Source: Kordia sp965224175 (GTDB taxonomy: Bacteria; Bacteroidota; Bacteroidia; Flavobacteriales; Flavobacteriaceae). From it: a DNA stretch of 64,000 nucleotides. The position numbers and the translations under genes are program-made. Below, piece after piece: positions 57,101 through 64,000 of this stretch; the first letter of the stretch is position 1; each line of letters opens with the position of its first letter. The stretch is from the NCBI RefSeq assembly GCF_965224175.1, contig NZ_OZ245041.1:806001-870000 (forward strand). Reading direction: 5' to 3'. A model generated the notes under the pieces. It ran no database searches. It was not told the origin of the DNA and saw only the letters and a program-made list of their open reading frames with translations.

Positions 57101-57174
57101 TATTAGCACATCCAGGAAACTTTCTAAACTTTAGTACCTATCAAATCGTAGAACAGTTGCCAACTAATGAATAA
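51196..57174 (+). CDS. Giant secreted leucine-rich-repeat protein with LamG domain (module 2)
   Basis: 1992 residues. Signal peptide 1-18. Five leucine-rich-repeat blocks, each opened by VPDDNFEAYLE or similar followed by GNGIANDD, starting near 51264, 51879, 52782, 53634 and 54483, and each closed by LTCINVDDAS-like ends. A HYR-like half (ECPINITVEENGSCEATI) lies near 1417-1445. A LamG/concanavalin-like domain occupies about 1452-1640 (ALNFDGIDDRLTV, GAIDDFRIWNTVRTETEI). The other HYR half (FPVGTTNVTWTWTWTD, CMQTIIVED) follows. The same C-terminal domain as 42885-48950 begins at about residue 1736. Expected on the surface; the LamG domain suggests sugar binding. No type IX signal is obvious. 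Confidence 0.88.
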   Translation: MKLVIRLTFLLITTVAFSQTTFVPDDNFEAYLEANGAGNGIANDNLASTIGMQSLPFLNIQNQNIADLTGIEVMTNLFTVIANGNTFTSLDVSNNPNLNTIIANNNPNLTTFVTAAGNNIRTLNLSNSGLTQLDTSLLLNLETLDASNNMIASLDLISNGMLDNVYVQNNALTFLNVANGDNGNILDFNATGNSDLTCINVDDASAGYLAAWQKDTTASFGEHCYDTMVPDDNFEAYLETHDDTGNIVPLGSNRSMGNGIANDDHVRTSRISGVTSLNISSSMIADITGIEDFAALEILDFSGNGVGNFDLSNNGTLKELYCASNGMSNFNIAANINLEIFDCSDNSNLTIDVSSNINLKELNAANNGTTSLVLGTISSLEKLNLANNNIPTIDFSNLSNLTDLDLDNNFDFNVSDYSPLANLVNLNVDQTSLTSINLSTNVLLETLSINFLGGLTLDLSYNTALTSLSAQTSDLTSLNIQNGNNANITFFDARFNELSCIQVDNPAASYLSTWLKDANTSFGSDCSLTSILDVNFEYHLENHDANGNVVAVGSPNSMGNGILDDGLVLTSRISGVTYLDISGNSIDQLDGLEAFTALEILICSENNFNEFDFSQLPLLRELTMSDLIFPILDLSSNLNLEKLIYNNANSTSLNIGNNTMITELNIGNNNIGSFDFAPYTTLEILNLSGNMGLFESTFTTLSNLKELNVNGVGILSLNLSNNLLLESLALDEALGFNLDLSSNTALTSLSARNAELSGINIQNGNNANITYFDAEQNSTTMNCIQVDDPNASYLNTWDVDSNVVFTLDCSLTNIPNANFENYLETHDADGDSVPVGDPMSLGNGIANDNKVFTYRVASVTSLDISNLAIGQFIGIEDFIALEHLDCNGNSGGDLDLSNAVNLLILDCSGNDLEAADFSNNTQLTTLDCSSSTIGPLDLGSNTNLVNLDISDNPFIASRFDVSGLPNLEILNASNIGLTSIDFSVNTNLKTLNISNNSSLVNLNVSNNLLLESLQVDGASGFALDLSNNIALTSFSANNSDLSSLNMQNGNNDNVTYFDARLNVFNCIQVDDTTAPYLVMWQKDADTFFSQDCRQTYVPDDNFENYLETHDASGNTVAVGDATSMGNGIANDDYVSTTAIETVTSLSLFSENVADMTGIQDFTALTNFVSYENDFTTLDVTANTNLESLNCSLTPINSLITGNNTNLMNLSVFNTALATLDISQCPNLEVLSCSFTPLANLDLTANTKLKQIFADETSSLTNIDLTGLSDLTELRLDNSAITSLDITTNTALEELRMQDVSVGNIDLSNNTALRELFASNTSLNSLDVSNNTSLQFLGVSNNAISILDLSQNIALTSIFTQNNSLTYLNLKNGVNTNITSINITGNPNLTCVLVDNDNYADANFTNKDVQTIYNEDSCGQTLECPINITVEENGSCEATINAPTPTVYGDRLTAGTALNFDGIDDRLTVSSGFTNDLNEVTIEAKVYFDTIDNWDAILNYTNWSTGYLHYQLNTSGNLGWSVNGNSPTDHYVDLGLQTHTWYNLAVSYSATDKVVRFYLNGVLQATRSYTTALPLVANRQFIIGAWNSNRFLDGAIDDFRIWNTVRTETEIQSNLDIPLSGNESGLIAYYNFNEGQACADNSSITTINDLTGNYNATLNNFDLSGLTFDCSSNFTVGTIQEYLLVNNYNNSSILNETFPVGTTNVTWTWTWTDAQNQMSQCMQTIIVEDSDGSCNEVALSPKVFLQGALLNPNTGEESWMRDDLRNLGLIPTTSPYDMSEVGGIVFMTPGENAIVDWVKLELRDATNNSTIIAETSALLQRDGDVVSLDGFSPITIAVGHDDYFVVIKHKNHLGIMTSVPIALTNIPTTIDFTDATNQITFGSNAQTTSGMPSGIVAMWSGNVNADTVIQYSGTTPDTPAILSEVLNDAGNFLNFPTFAVNGYNLNDVNMDGIIQYSGTNPDTPFILQNILAHPGNFLNFSTYQIVEQLPTNE

Positions 57175-57325
57175 TCAATTTCTAATTGTTATTAATTTAT
57201 TTTGATAAAAGCATCTAAACACTTCATAATATCAATCATATCAATAATTTTACTCGTTACTTCAAGTAAAGTTATTGATATTGGAACTACATAAATTGAA
57301 ACACCTTCACACAGTAAACAGCAAC

Positions 57326-57411
57326 CAATTCTGACACAATACTATTATGCAAAATATTTTGGCATATCGAAGATTTTTTTTAAACTTTATACCAGATCAA
57401 ATCATTGAACA
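57326..57411 (+). pseudogene. Second, more eroded copy of the giant proteins' C-terminal end
   Basis: About 86 nt line up with 57064-57150 of the preceding gene (AATCCTGATACACC..., CTAAACTTTAGTACC...TCAAAT), with stops and many substitutions. Identity is lower than in the copy at 49152. Confidence 0.6.
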
Positions 57412-57479
57412 TTACACGAAAACATATACAATTTCAACGTAATACTAAAACCTATGGTTACTATGAGTTAACTATTGGA

Positions 57480-57509
57480 AGCGTCATCTTTGCTGGTGAC
57501 GCTTTTTTT
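57480..57509 (+). terminator. Strong terminator after module 2
   Basis: AGCGTCATC and GGTGACGCT pair over 9 bp (one T-G), with a 6-nt loop, followed by seven T. Confidence 0.85.
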
Positions 57510-57667
57510 ATGTAAAATTATTTATAACAAATATCTTCAACTACAATTCTGTTTAAACATATTTTCAATCAACTGACAATCAATTCAATAAAAATATTCT
57601 GCAAAAAATAAAACCGTTTTACACTGATCTCCGTATATACAAGCAAAAATCAATCATTTAAAGTATC

Positions 57668-59893
57668 ATGACGCATAATCAATTGTTTGTAATCATTTTT
57701 TGTACACTATTAAGTTTTTCTCTTTCTGCTCAATCGCTTTCAGGTGTATTAACCGATTCCAATAAGTTACCTATTAACGAAGCTCAAATCTATAATCAAA
57801 ACACAAAAAAGCATACACATAGTGACGATTCTGGAAAATTTATATTAGAAAAAGTCTCAACTGGAGATACATTACGCATATCACATATTGGTTATGAAAC
57901 AAAATATGTAGTTGTTTCTTCTTTAGCAGAAATATTGAATATTATATTAGAAAAAAAATCTATCTCATTAAGCGAAATCACCATCAGTCCAAAACTAGAT
58001 GCACTACACTTGCTTAGTGATGTTAACATTCAGGTAAATCCTGTAAATTCTTCACAAGAAATATTGCAACAAGTTCCAGGATTATTTATTGGACAACATG
58101 CTGGCGGCGGAAAAGCAGAACAGATTTTTCTACGTGGATTTGACATAGATCATGGAACTGATATTGCTATTTCGGCAGACGGAATTCCTGTAAACATGGT
58201 TTCGCACGCACACGGACAAGGATATGCCGATTTACACTTTTTAATTCCAGAAACACTAGATAAAATCGATTTTGGAAAAGGTACATATTATGCCGATCAA
58301 GGAAACTTTAATACGGCTGGATATGTAGATTTCAAAACAAAAAAACGCTTAAATGAAAGTAAAATTAAGCTGGAAGCCGGACAATTTGATACCTACAGAA
58401 TCTTAGGAATGTTCAATATTCTAAATTCAAATAATCATTCGGCATATATTGCAAGTGAATATTTAGCGACAGATGGACCTTTTGAAAGTCCGCAAAATTT
58501 TAATCGTTTTAATATTTTTGGAAAATACACTGGAAATATCTCTGAAAATGATCGCATTGGCGTTACGCTTTCTCACTTTGAAAGTACTTGGGATGCTTCT
58601 GGACAAATTCCTCAACGTGCTGTAAATAGTGGTTTAATAAGTCGTTTTGGTGCTATTGACGATACAGAAGGTGGTACAACTAGCAGAACTAATTTTTTAG
58701 TGAATTATGACAAAAGACTTTCGTTGAATGCTTCCATAAAAAATAGTTTTTATTACAGTAAGTATGATTTTAGACTATACTCAAATTTCACTTTTTTTCT
58801 AGAAGATCCAATCAATGGTGACCAAATCAAACAGCAAGAACAAAGAACATTATTTGGACTAAAAAGTGAATACACACGAACTTTTGATACAAATACACTA
58901 AAAGGTGAATGGAATGCAGGTATCAGCTTACGAAAAGATCAAAGTGATAACAATGAACTATCAAGAACTTTAAACCGTCGTGAAACACTTGAAAAAATTC
59001 AGTTTGGTGATATAGATGAAACGAATCTTGGAGCTTTTATAAACGCTGAATTCAATTTTGGAAAATGGATCGTCAATCCTGCACTACGTGTCGATTATTT
59101 TGACTTTCAATACAACGATTTTCTTCAAACCAACTATCAATCACAATCTGAAACAAAAGCTATAGTAAGTCCAAAACTGAACTTTTTATACAATTATTCA
59201 GATACGTTTCAAGCCTATCTTAAAACAGGAAAAGGATTTCACTCCAACGATACACGTGTCGTAATAGCTCAAAACAGAAACGAAATTTTGCCTTCAGCAT
59301 ATGGTTTTGATATAGGATTTATTTGGAAACCTATTCCAGAATTAATACTAAATACTGCTTATTGGCAATTGCATTCAGCACAAGAATTTGTATATGTTGG
59401 CGATGCTGGAATTGTAGAACCAAGCGGAAAATCTCGCAGACAAGGAATCGATTTGAGCATGCAATATCAGCCGTTAAATTGGTTATTTTGGAACATCGAT
59501 ACAAATTACACACATGCACGTTCTACAGAATCTCCAAAAGGTGAAGATTTTATTCCTTTAGCTCCAGATTTTACACTTTCAAGCAGTTTAAATGTACAAT
59601 TTGAAAACGGTTTTCTTGGTGGAATCAAACTCAGACATATCAAAGACAGACCTGCAAACGAAGACAATTCTATCATTGCAGAAGGTTATGCTATTGTTGA
59701 TTTAAATCTAGGATATAACTGGAAAAATTTAGGTTTCGGATTGCAAATTCAGAATCTATTTGATACCGAATGGAATGAAACACAATTTGCTACAGAATCA
59801 CGTTTGCAAGGAGAATCACAATCAACAGAAGAAATTCACTTTACACCTGGCGTACCATTCTTTGCAAAAGCAAGTATTTCGTATCGATTCTAA
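57668..59893 (+). CDS. TonB-dependent outer membrane receptor
   Basis: 741 residues: signal peptide (1-21, ending LSAQ), a carboxypeptidase-regulatory-like domain (about 23-95, LSGVLTDSNKLPINEAQIYNQNTKK), a plug domain (about 118-225, with SQEILQQVPGLFIGQH, IFLRGFDIDHGTDIAISADGIP and HAHGQGYADLHFLIPET) and a 22-strand barrel ending in SYRF with a terminal aromatic. It takes up an unknown ligand; the histidine-rich HAHGQGYADLH strand is typical of one common subgroup. No TonB box is clear. Followed after 39 nt by the 352-residue gene. Confidence 0.92.
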   Translation: MTHNQLFVIIFCTLLSFSLSAQSLSGVLTDSNKLPINEAQIYNQNTKKHTHSDDSGKFILEKVSTGDTLRISHIGYETKYVVVSSLAEILNIILEKKSISLSEITISPKLDALHLLSDVNIQVNPVNSSQEILQQVPGLFIGQHAGGGKAEQIFLRGFDIDHGTDIAISADGIPVNMVSHAHGQGYADLHFLIPETLDKIDFGKGTYYADQGNFNTAGYVDFKTKKRLNESKIKLEAGQFDTYRILGMFNILNSNNHSAYIASEYLATDGPFESPQNFNRFNIFGKYTGNISENDRIGVTLSHFESTWDASGQIPQRAVNSGLISRFGAIDDTEGGTTSRTNFLVNYDKRLSLNASIKNSFYYSKYDFRLYSNFTFFLEDPINGDQIKQQEQRTLFGLKSEYTRTFDTNTLKGEWNAGISLRKDQSDNNELSRTLNRRETLEKIQFGDIDETNLGAFINAEFNFGKWIVNPALRVDYFDFQYNDFLQTNYQSQSETKAIVSPKLNFLYNYSDTFQAYLKTGKGFHSNDTRVVIAQNRNEILPSAYGFDIGFIWKPIPELILNTAYWQLHSAQEFVYVGDAGIVEPSGKSRRQGIDLSMQYQPLNWLFWNIDTNYTHARSTESPKGEDFIPLAPDFTLSSSLNVQFENGFLGGIKLRHIKDRPANEDNSIIAEGYAIVDLNLGYNWKNLGFGLQIQNLFDTEWNETQFATESRLQGESQSTEEIHFTPGVPFFAKASISYRF

Positions 59894-59932
59894 AGTTATT
59901 AGTACATTTACGAGAATTAAAACCAAGACTTA

Positions 59933-60991
59933 ATGTTTCGAATCTGTATTTTTCTATTCGTTTATTTTATTCACTTTTCTGTAATAGCCCAAAAATCTAC
60001 GGAGGAATTTCGCACTTTAGAACCCGATCCGCATCGATTACTGAACAAGTTTAAGCAAATTAAAACCTTACGTTCAGAAAAATTCATTTACATCGCTAAA
60101 AGAAAAGATAATAATTTTAAAAGTGATACCATTCATGTTGAAACCTATGATAAAAGAGGTAACAAAATTCAACGAACCTCATATGAGTACAATACCATAA
60201 ACTATAACGTAAAAAATACCTTCAATAAGAAAGGTAACAAGATACATTCAACTACACATTATCGAAAAAGGCCAACTAGACCTAATGCTGTAAAATATAC
60301 CTACGATTCTGATGACAACCTAATATTGTCTGAAGGATTTAGACTTAAAGAAAAAGATACACTGAGTCGTTCGTATTCAAAATTTGCCTACAAAAATAAA
60401 CACTTAGTCTCTAAAGAAAATTACAACCAAGATCGCTTTGTCATTGCACAGCATTTTCAATATGATGATAAAGGAAATATGACCTACATGCATACTGGAA
60501 TAAAACCTGAAATTGGAACGTACATAGAATACATTTATAATAACAAATCACAAATTACTGACAAGTTAGAGTATGTGAAATACATAAACAGTGATGAAAA
60601 ATTCTATCTATACAAATCAAAATTCATGTACAATGATAAAGGAAAAATGATCAAAGATTCTGTGTATAGTGAATCCAAAAAACATTGGACAGTTAGTGAC
60701 TATAGCTACAACAAAGAAGGTTTTCTCTCCAAAATAAATGTAAAACGCAATGAACATTATAGAAATGTAGACTATACTTATACAAATAATAAGCTTCAAA
60801 AAATGACTGTTGTTACCAATTATAACTCAGTAATGAAAATACGGTTACATTCTACCATATATTCAGCTAAAATGCCTGCTACCTATGAAGAATTCTATAC
60901 ATACGATGAAAAAGGCAGAATTAAATCAACCAAAATTTACGTAAATAATGAATTGCAAGCTGAATACAATCGGCATATTTTCAAATTGTAA
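59933..60991 (+). CDS. Secreted protein with YD-repeat-like strands
   Basis: 352 residues with a signal peptide (1-19, ending SVIAQ). The mature part repeats short beta-hairpin units of the YD type, for example VETYDKRGNKIQRTS, KYTYDSDDNLILSEGF, FQYDDKGNMTYMHT, SYNKEGFLSKINVK and YTYDEKGRIKSTKIY. Such repeats build RHS-like shells or flat sheets, but no toxin tip is attached. It is 39 nt after the TonB receptor, so it is probably a surface partner of it. Function unknown. Confidence 0.75.
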   Translation: MFRICIFLFVYFIHFSVIAQKSTEEFRTLEPDPHRLLNKFKQIKTLRSEKFIYIAKRKDNNFKSDTIHVETYDKRGNKIQRTSYEYNTINYNVKNTFNKKGNKIHSTTHYRKRPTRPNAVKYTYDSDDNLILSEGFRLKEKDTLSRSYSKFAYKNKHLVSKENYNQDRFVIAQHFQYDDKGNMTYMHTGIKPEIGTYIEYIYNNKSQITDKLEYVKYINSDEKFYLYKSKFMYNDKGKMIKDSVYSESKKHWTVSDYSYNKEGFLSKINVKRNEHYRNVDYTYTNNKLQKMTVVTNYNSVMKIRLHSTIYSAKMPATYEEFYTYDEKGRIKSTKIYVNNELQAEYNRHIFKL

Positions 60992-61029
60992 AATTTAGAA
61001 ACAACAAGGACCAAAAAAGCAACGTAAAT

Positions 61030-62277
61030 CTACCCAAACCGTTCCACCTCAAAACCATTTAATTTCATAGAAGTTCGCTTCTCTCCTACCAATTCACTAA
61101 CAAGTTTTCCTGTTGCAGGTCCTAAACTCCAACCCATCATGGCGTGACCTGTTGCTACTATTAAATTTGTATAATTCTTAGCTTTTCCAATATATGGCAA
61201 ACCATCTGGCGAACACGGACGCAATCCGCAGGCAGCATTTTTTATAGCATCTTCAGGGATTTTCAAACCGTTGTAAAAAGTTTCAGCGGCTTTCGCAATA
61301 GCTTTTACACGTGTTTCATTAATTGTATGATTAATTCCGCCAATTTCCATGGTTCCAGCAAAACGTGTAAAACCTTGCATTGGCGTTACTGCAACTTTGG
61401 CTTCTGCTAAAATTGCTGGCATCGTAATTCCTGTGTTTTCTTTGACATCTATTCGGTAACCTTTTCCCGCTTGAAGCGGAATTTGTATCCGTAACTTTTT
61501 TGCCAAAATTGAACTCCATGAACCTGCAGAAAGTATAAATTCGTCTGCTTTTAGTGTACGTTTCAAAGTCTGTACAGAACTAATTTTGTCATTTGTATAC
61601 TGTAGATCGGTAATGGGTTCGTCTGTATAAAACTGAACACCTTTTTGTTGTAAAAAAGCGATCATTTGTGGCATAAAATTCGTTGGTGTCATATGTGCAT
61701 CCGAATCAAAATACACTGCTCCTTTAATATTAAAATCTACATTTGGCTCTAGCTTTTTCACCTCTTCTTTGGTCAAATTCTGAACCTTTAATCCTTCATC
61801 AATAGCACGTTTTCCCATATTCCACTCTGCTTCGCCTTCTTTATCAGTTTGATAACACATCAACAAACCTTTTCGCTCCAAGTGAAAATCAAAATCTTTT
61901 GAATTAAATATATCTGTATACAATTCGCGACTTAGTAAATTAATCTCTTTTATAATCGGAATAGAACGTTCAACATGCTTTTTTGTTGCAGATTTTTTAA
62001 ACAACCAAGACCATTTTAAAAAGTCAGCATCTAAACGTGGTTTTACATAAAAAGGACTTGAAGCGTTAAACATCCATTTCAAACCTTTAGTAATCATTCC
62101 AGGCGCTGCTAATGGAATAATATGACTTGGCGTAATATAACCTGCATTTACAAAAGAAGCGCCACTCGATATATCACTTTTATCAAATATAGTAACTTGA
62201 TGTCCGTCTTGCTGTAAATAATACGCGCAACACAGTCCAATAATTCCTCCTCCAATAATGACTATTTCTTTTTTCAA
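61030..62277 (-). CDS. D-amino acid dehydrogenase-like FAD oxidoreductase (probable D-hydroxyproline dehydrogenase)
   Basis: 415 residues. An N-terminal FAD-binding Rossmann motif IVIIGGGIIGLCCAYYLQ with DADF and GYITPSHIIPLAAPG is typical of DadA. The C-terminal GLRPCSPDGLPYIGKA and ATGHAMMGWSLGPATGKLV complete the FAD site. With a 4-hydroxyproline epimerase as the nearest upstream gene, the likely substrate is cis-4-hydroxy-D-proline, oxidised to an imino acid for entry to the 2-oxoglutarate pathway. The later pathway genes are not in the window. Membrane-linked electron acceptor expected. Confidence 0.85.
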   Translation of the reverse strand: MKKEIVIIGGGIIGLCCAYYLQQDGHQVTIFDKSDISSGASFVNAGYITPSHIIPLAAPGMITKGLKWMFNASSPFYVKPRLDADFLKWSWLFKKSATKKHVERSIPIIKEINLLSRELYTDIFNSKDFDFHLERKGLLMCYQTDKEGEAEWNMGKRAIDEGLKVQNLTKEEVKKLEPNVDFNIKGAVYFDSDAHMTPTNFMPQMIAFLQQKGVQFYTDEPITDLQYTNDKISSVQTLKRTLKADEFILSAGSWSSILAKKLRIQIPLQAGKGYRIDVKENTGITMPAILAEAKVAVTPMQGFTRFAGTMEIGGINHTINETRVKAIAKAAETFYNGLKIPEDAIKNAACGLRPCSPDGLPYIGKAKNYTNLIVATGHAMMGWSLGPATGKLVSELVGEKRTSMKLNGFEVERFG

Positions 62278-62423
62278 ATCTATTTAGATTTTTAGGCTTT
62301 TTATACTTGCTTTCTTTAAGTTTGTTTAACTTATTAGAAACGTCTGTTCGAGTGTCTGATTTATGATTTGGTGTATCGAGAACAACTTTAAAAATCATAG
62401 TACTTCTCGATACTATTTTCTAT

Positions 62424-62443
62424 CGAAAATCACTCGAAGTGAC
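62424..62443. repeat. Dispersed intergenic repeat unit (copy at 29143-29162)
   Basis: Identical 20-mer CGAAAATCACTCGAAGTGAC. Nearby CTTCTCGATA (62404-62413) and TATCG...GAAG can pair, giving a long imperfect hairpin. Confidence 0.55.
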
Positions 62444-62516
62444 ACGTAGAATATTTTTATTTTATAATTTTCGTCATACTAAATTTGATTCAGCATCTCA
62501 ATAGTAAATACTACTA

Positions 62517-62650
62517 TCTAAAAACCAATTCAATACGTCTTTGCGAGAGTTTTATAAAAACTCGTGGCAATCTGTTGCTTTACAAGCAGATTACTTCGTC
62601 ATACTTCCTCGTAATGACCTTTCAAATCTTCTCAATACTAACATCTCAAA
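62517..62650. repeat. REP-like element, copy 1
   Basis: About 134 nt, matching 62852-62983 with few differences. On the minus strand it folds imperfectly: GTCATTACGAGGAAGTATGACG near one end and CTCGCAAAGACG near the other; AATCTG and CAGATT lie within. This is the flavobacterial intergenic repeat style. Confidence 0.7.
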
Positions 62651-62851
62651 TTTAAAATTCAACTCGTATCATAAAATAAAGAATTGTCACGAATACACGA
62701 ATGGTTTTCTATTATCTTACTTTCTCTTAATAATTATCACGAATTAGCTCGTTTCAAAGTAAATTCAGTATTCGATATTTATACTAAAATCATTTAGTTA
62801 TGTCATAGAAATCGAACTTACGTTTGAAATATCTCAATACACAATACTAAC

Positions 62852-62983
62852 ATCTAAAAACCAATTCAATACGTCTTTGCGAGAGTTTTATAAAAATTTG
62901 TGGCAATCTCTTAACAAACAGATTACTTCGTCATACTTCCTCGTAATGACGTTTCAAATCTTCTCAATACCAACATCTCAAAT
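62852..62983. repeat. REP-like element, copy 2, overlapping the end of the epimerase gene
   Basis: Same element as 62517-62650; the last 6 nt include the stop codon of the 4-hydroxyproline epimerase gene (62978-62980). Confidence 0.7.
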
Positions 62984-63985
62984 CACCTGAAAGCCATGTG
63001 CATACGGATCATCTTCATCATCAATAATAATTGTATTATACCCATACACTTTTGCCCAGCCTTGAATACTTGGAACAATCGCTGGTTTTCCTGCCAACAT
63101 TGTTTCTTCTTCAATATGACCAACAAACTTTGATCCTATATAACTTTCATGTATAAACTCCTCTCCCATTTTTAATTTTCCTTTAGCATGTAGTTGTGCT
63201 AATCGTGCGGAAGTTCCAGTTCCGCAAGGACTTCTATCAATGGCTTTATCTCCATAAAAAACGGCGTTTCTTCCAGACGAAGTTGCATCAATCGGATTTC
63301 CTGTCCATAGCATATGTGATACATCACGAATGGTATCATTTTCTGGATGAATAAACAAATTTGGATACTTCTTATTAATCCGTTCTCGTACCACTTGTGA
63401 ATACTGAATTATTTTGCTCGCTGTAAAATCGTGAATACCTGAAAAATTCTTTTGCGGATCTACAATCGCATAGTAATTTCCGCCATAAGCGACATCAAAC
63501 GTAAGTTCTCCTAATTCCGGACAATCTATAGTTAAATTTTCTTCAGCTAAAAAGCTTTTTACATTGGTCAACCGAACCCAATCTACTTTTTTGCCTGTTT
63601 GTTGATATGCGATTTCTACCAAACCTGCTGGCGCTTCCATTTTAATCTTTCCAGCCGTTTTTGGTGTAATCAAACCTTCTTCTATGGCAATGGTAATCGT
63701 TCCGATCGTTCCATGTCCGCACATTGGCAAACAACCTGAAGTTTCAATAAATAGAATTCCAAAATCATTTTCAGGATTACTTGGAGGAAATAAAATACTT
63801 CCGCTCATCATGTCATGACCGCGCGGTTCAAACATTAAACCTTTGCGAATCCAGTCGTATTCTTTTAGGAAATGCTGCCGTTTCTCGCTCATATTAGTTC
63901 CGACTAAATTTGGTCCGCCGCCAGCAACAACACGCACAGGATTTCCGCAAGTATGTGCATCAATACAAAAAAAGGTCTTTCGCAT
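62978..63985 (-). CDS. 4-hydroxyproline 2-epimerase (proline racemase family)
   Basis: 335 residues of the proline racemase family. The two catalytic cysteines are present: Cys89 in PMCGHGTIG and Cys254 in SPCGTGTSAR. The Cys-Cys pair separates epimerases and racemases from the Thr-containing 3-hydroxyproline dehydratases. Size and the nearby D-amino acid dehydrogenase favour 4-hydroxyproline 2-epimerase, which converts trans-4-hydroxy-L-proline to cis-4-hydroxy-D-proline. Marine collagen or algal wall proteins could supply the substrate. The last codon and stop overlap a REP-like repeat. Confidence 0.9.
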   Translation of the reverse strand: MRKTFFCIDAHTCGNPVRVVAGGGPNLVGTNMSEKRQHFLKEYDWIRKGLMFEPRGHDMMSGSILFPPSNPENDFGILFIETSGCLPMCGHGTIGTITIAIEEGLITPKTAGKIKMEAPAGLVEIAYQQTGKKVDWVRLTNVKSFLAEENLTIDCPELGELTFDVAYGGNYYAIVDPQKNFSGIHDFTASKIIQYSQVVRERINKKYPNLFIHPENDTIRDVSHMLWTGNPIDATSSGRNAVFYGDKAIDRSPCGTGTSARLAQLHAKGKLKMGEEFIHESYIGSKFVGHIEEETMLAGKPAIVPSIQGWAKVYGYNTIIIDDEDDPYAHGFQVI

Positions 63986-64000
63986 AGCAATTTTTTATAA

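Larger units (their letters stand above)
62278..62977. other. 700-nt repeat-rich stretch between dadA-like and lhpA-like genes
   Basis: No credible gene. It holds one unit of the dispersed 20-mer (62424-62443) and two long copies of a REP-like element (62517-62650 and 62852-62983). A 68-codon plus-strand frame covers part of the first copy and is considered an accident. Confidence 0.6.

Noticed and set aside
59933..60991. RHS-type polymorphic toxin
   Set aside because: The YD-like strands fit, but the protein is only 352 residues, has no RHS core motif or C-terminal toxin tip, and no immunity gene follows.
1..64000. CRISPR array
   Set aside because: No regularly spaced identical repeats of 23-47 nt with unique spacers were seen; the repeats found are pairs, coding repeats or REP-like elements.
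1..64000. tRNA or rRNA genes
   Set aside because: No cloverleaf with a T-loop signature and no rRNA conserved stretch was noticed, but a tool-based scan was not possible.

Overview
The window is AT-rich DNA from a gliding member of the Flavobacteriaceae (Bacteroidetes). It was probably marine and Kordia-like, but the genus is an inference from gene content and style. Support for the family comes from gldF and gldG immediately upstream of dnaN, TonB-dependent receptor and GLPGLI-type secreted proteins, Flavobacterium-type promoters (TTTG, then TAnnTTTG) and the near absence of Shine-Dalgarno sequences. I saw no rRNA, tRNA, CRISPR array or insertion sequence.

Region 1 (1-16.9 kb) is an accessory, conflict-related island. 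It holds a three-gene minus-strand operon (HNH protein, a 2157-residue nuclease-STAND ATPase, and a small unknown protein) that looks like an AVAST-type antiphage system. Next come a lipoprotein toxin with a C-terminal PoNe-like DNase, its DUF1911-type immunity protein and a GLPGLI-like secreted protein. A small repressor with a perfect palindromic operator, three tiny overlapping genes and an orphan N6-adenine DNA methylase complete it. The intergenic spaces are long and rich in palindromes and repeats.

Region 2 (16.9-30.2 kb) starts with a GNAT-nitrilase fusion gene broken by an in-frame stop, a VOC protein and a NUDIX hydrolase. A polyamine operon follows (arginine decarboxylase, agmatinase, deoxyhypusine-synthase-like protein). 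Its about 290-nt leader carries a compact predicted RNA fold: a three-way junction with a loop-tail pseudoknot, then a terminator-like hairpin, all behind a good promoter box. On the plus strand is a compact cluster of two ATP-grasp ligases and a succinylglutamate-desuccinylase/aspartoacylase-type enzyme. An eroded piece of a second DNA methylase gene lies just after it, followed by phoH.

Region 3 (30.4-40.9 kb) is mostly core: SAM hydrolase, a small monooxygenase, a methyltransferase, gldF, gldG, dnaN, a YfcC-type transporter with an ArgE-type peptidase, and mnmE.

Region 4 (40.9-57.5 kb) is a duplicated surface module. Each copy pairs a membrane-anchored TPR protein ending in a LuxR-type DNA-binding domain with a giant leucine-rich-repeat surface protein (2021 and 1992 residues). 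Each regulator is followed by a short direct repeat at the same place relative to the next promoter. Each giant gene is followed by an eroded extra copy of its own C-terminal end.

Region 5 (57.7-64 kb) carries a TonB-dependent receptor with a secreted YD-repeat-like protein, then D-amino-acid (hydroxyproline) dehydrogenase and 4-hydroxyproline 2-epimerase. The last two are separated by about 700 bp of REP-like repeats.
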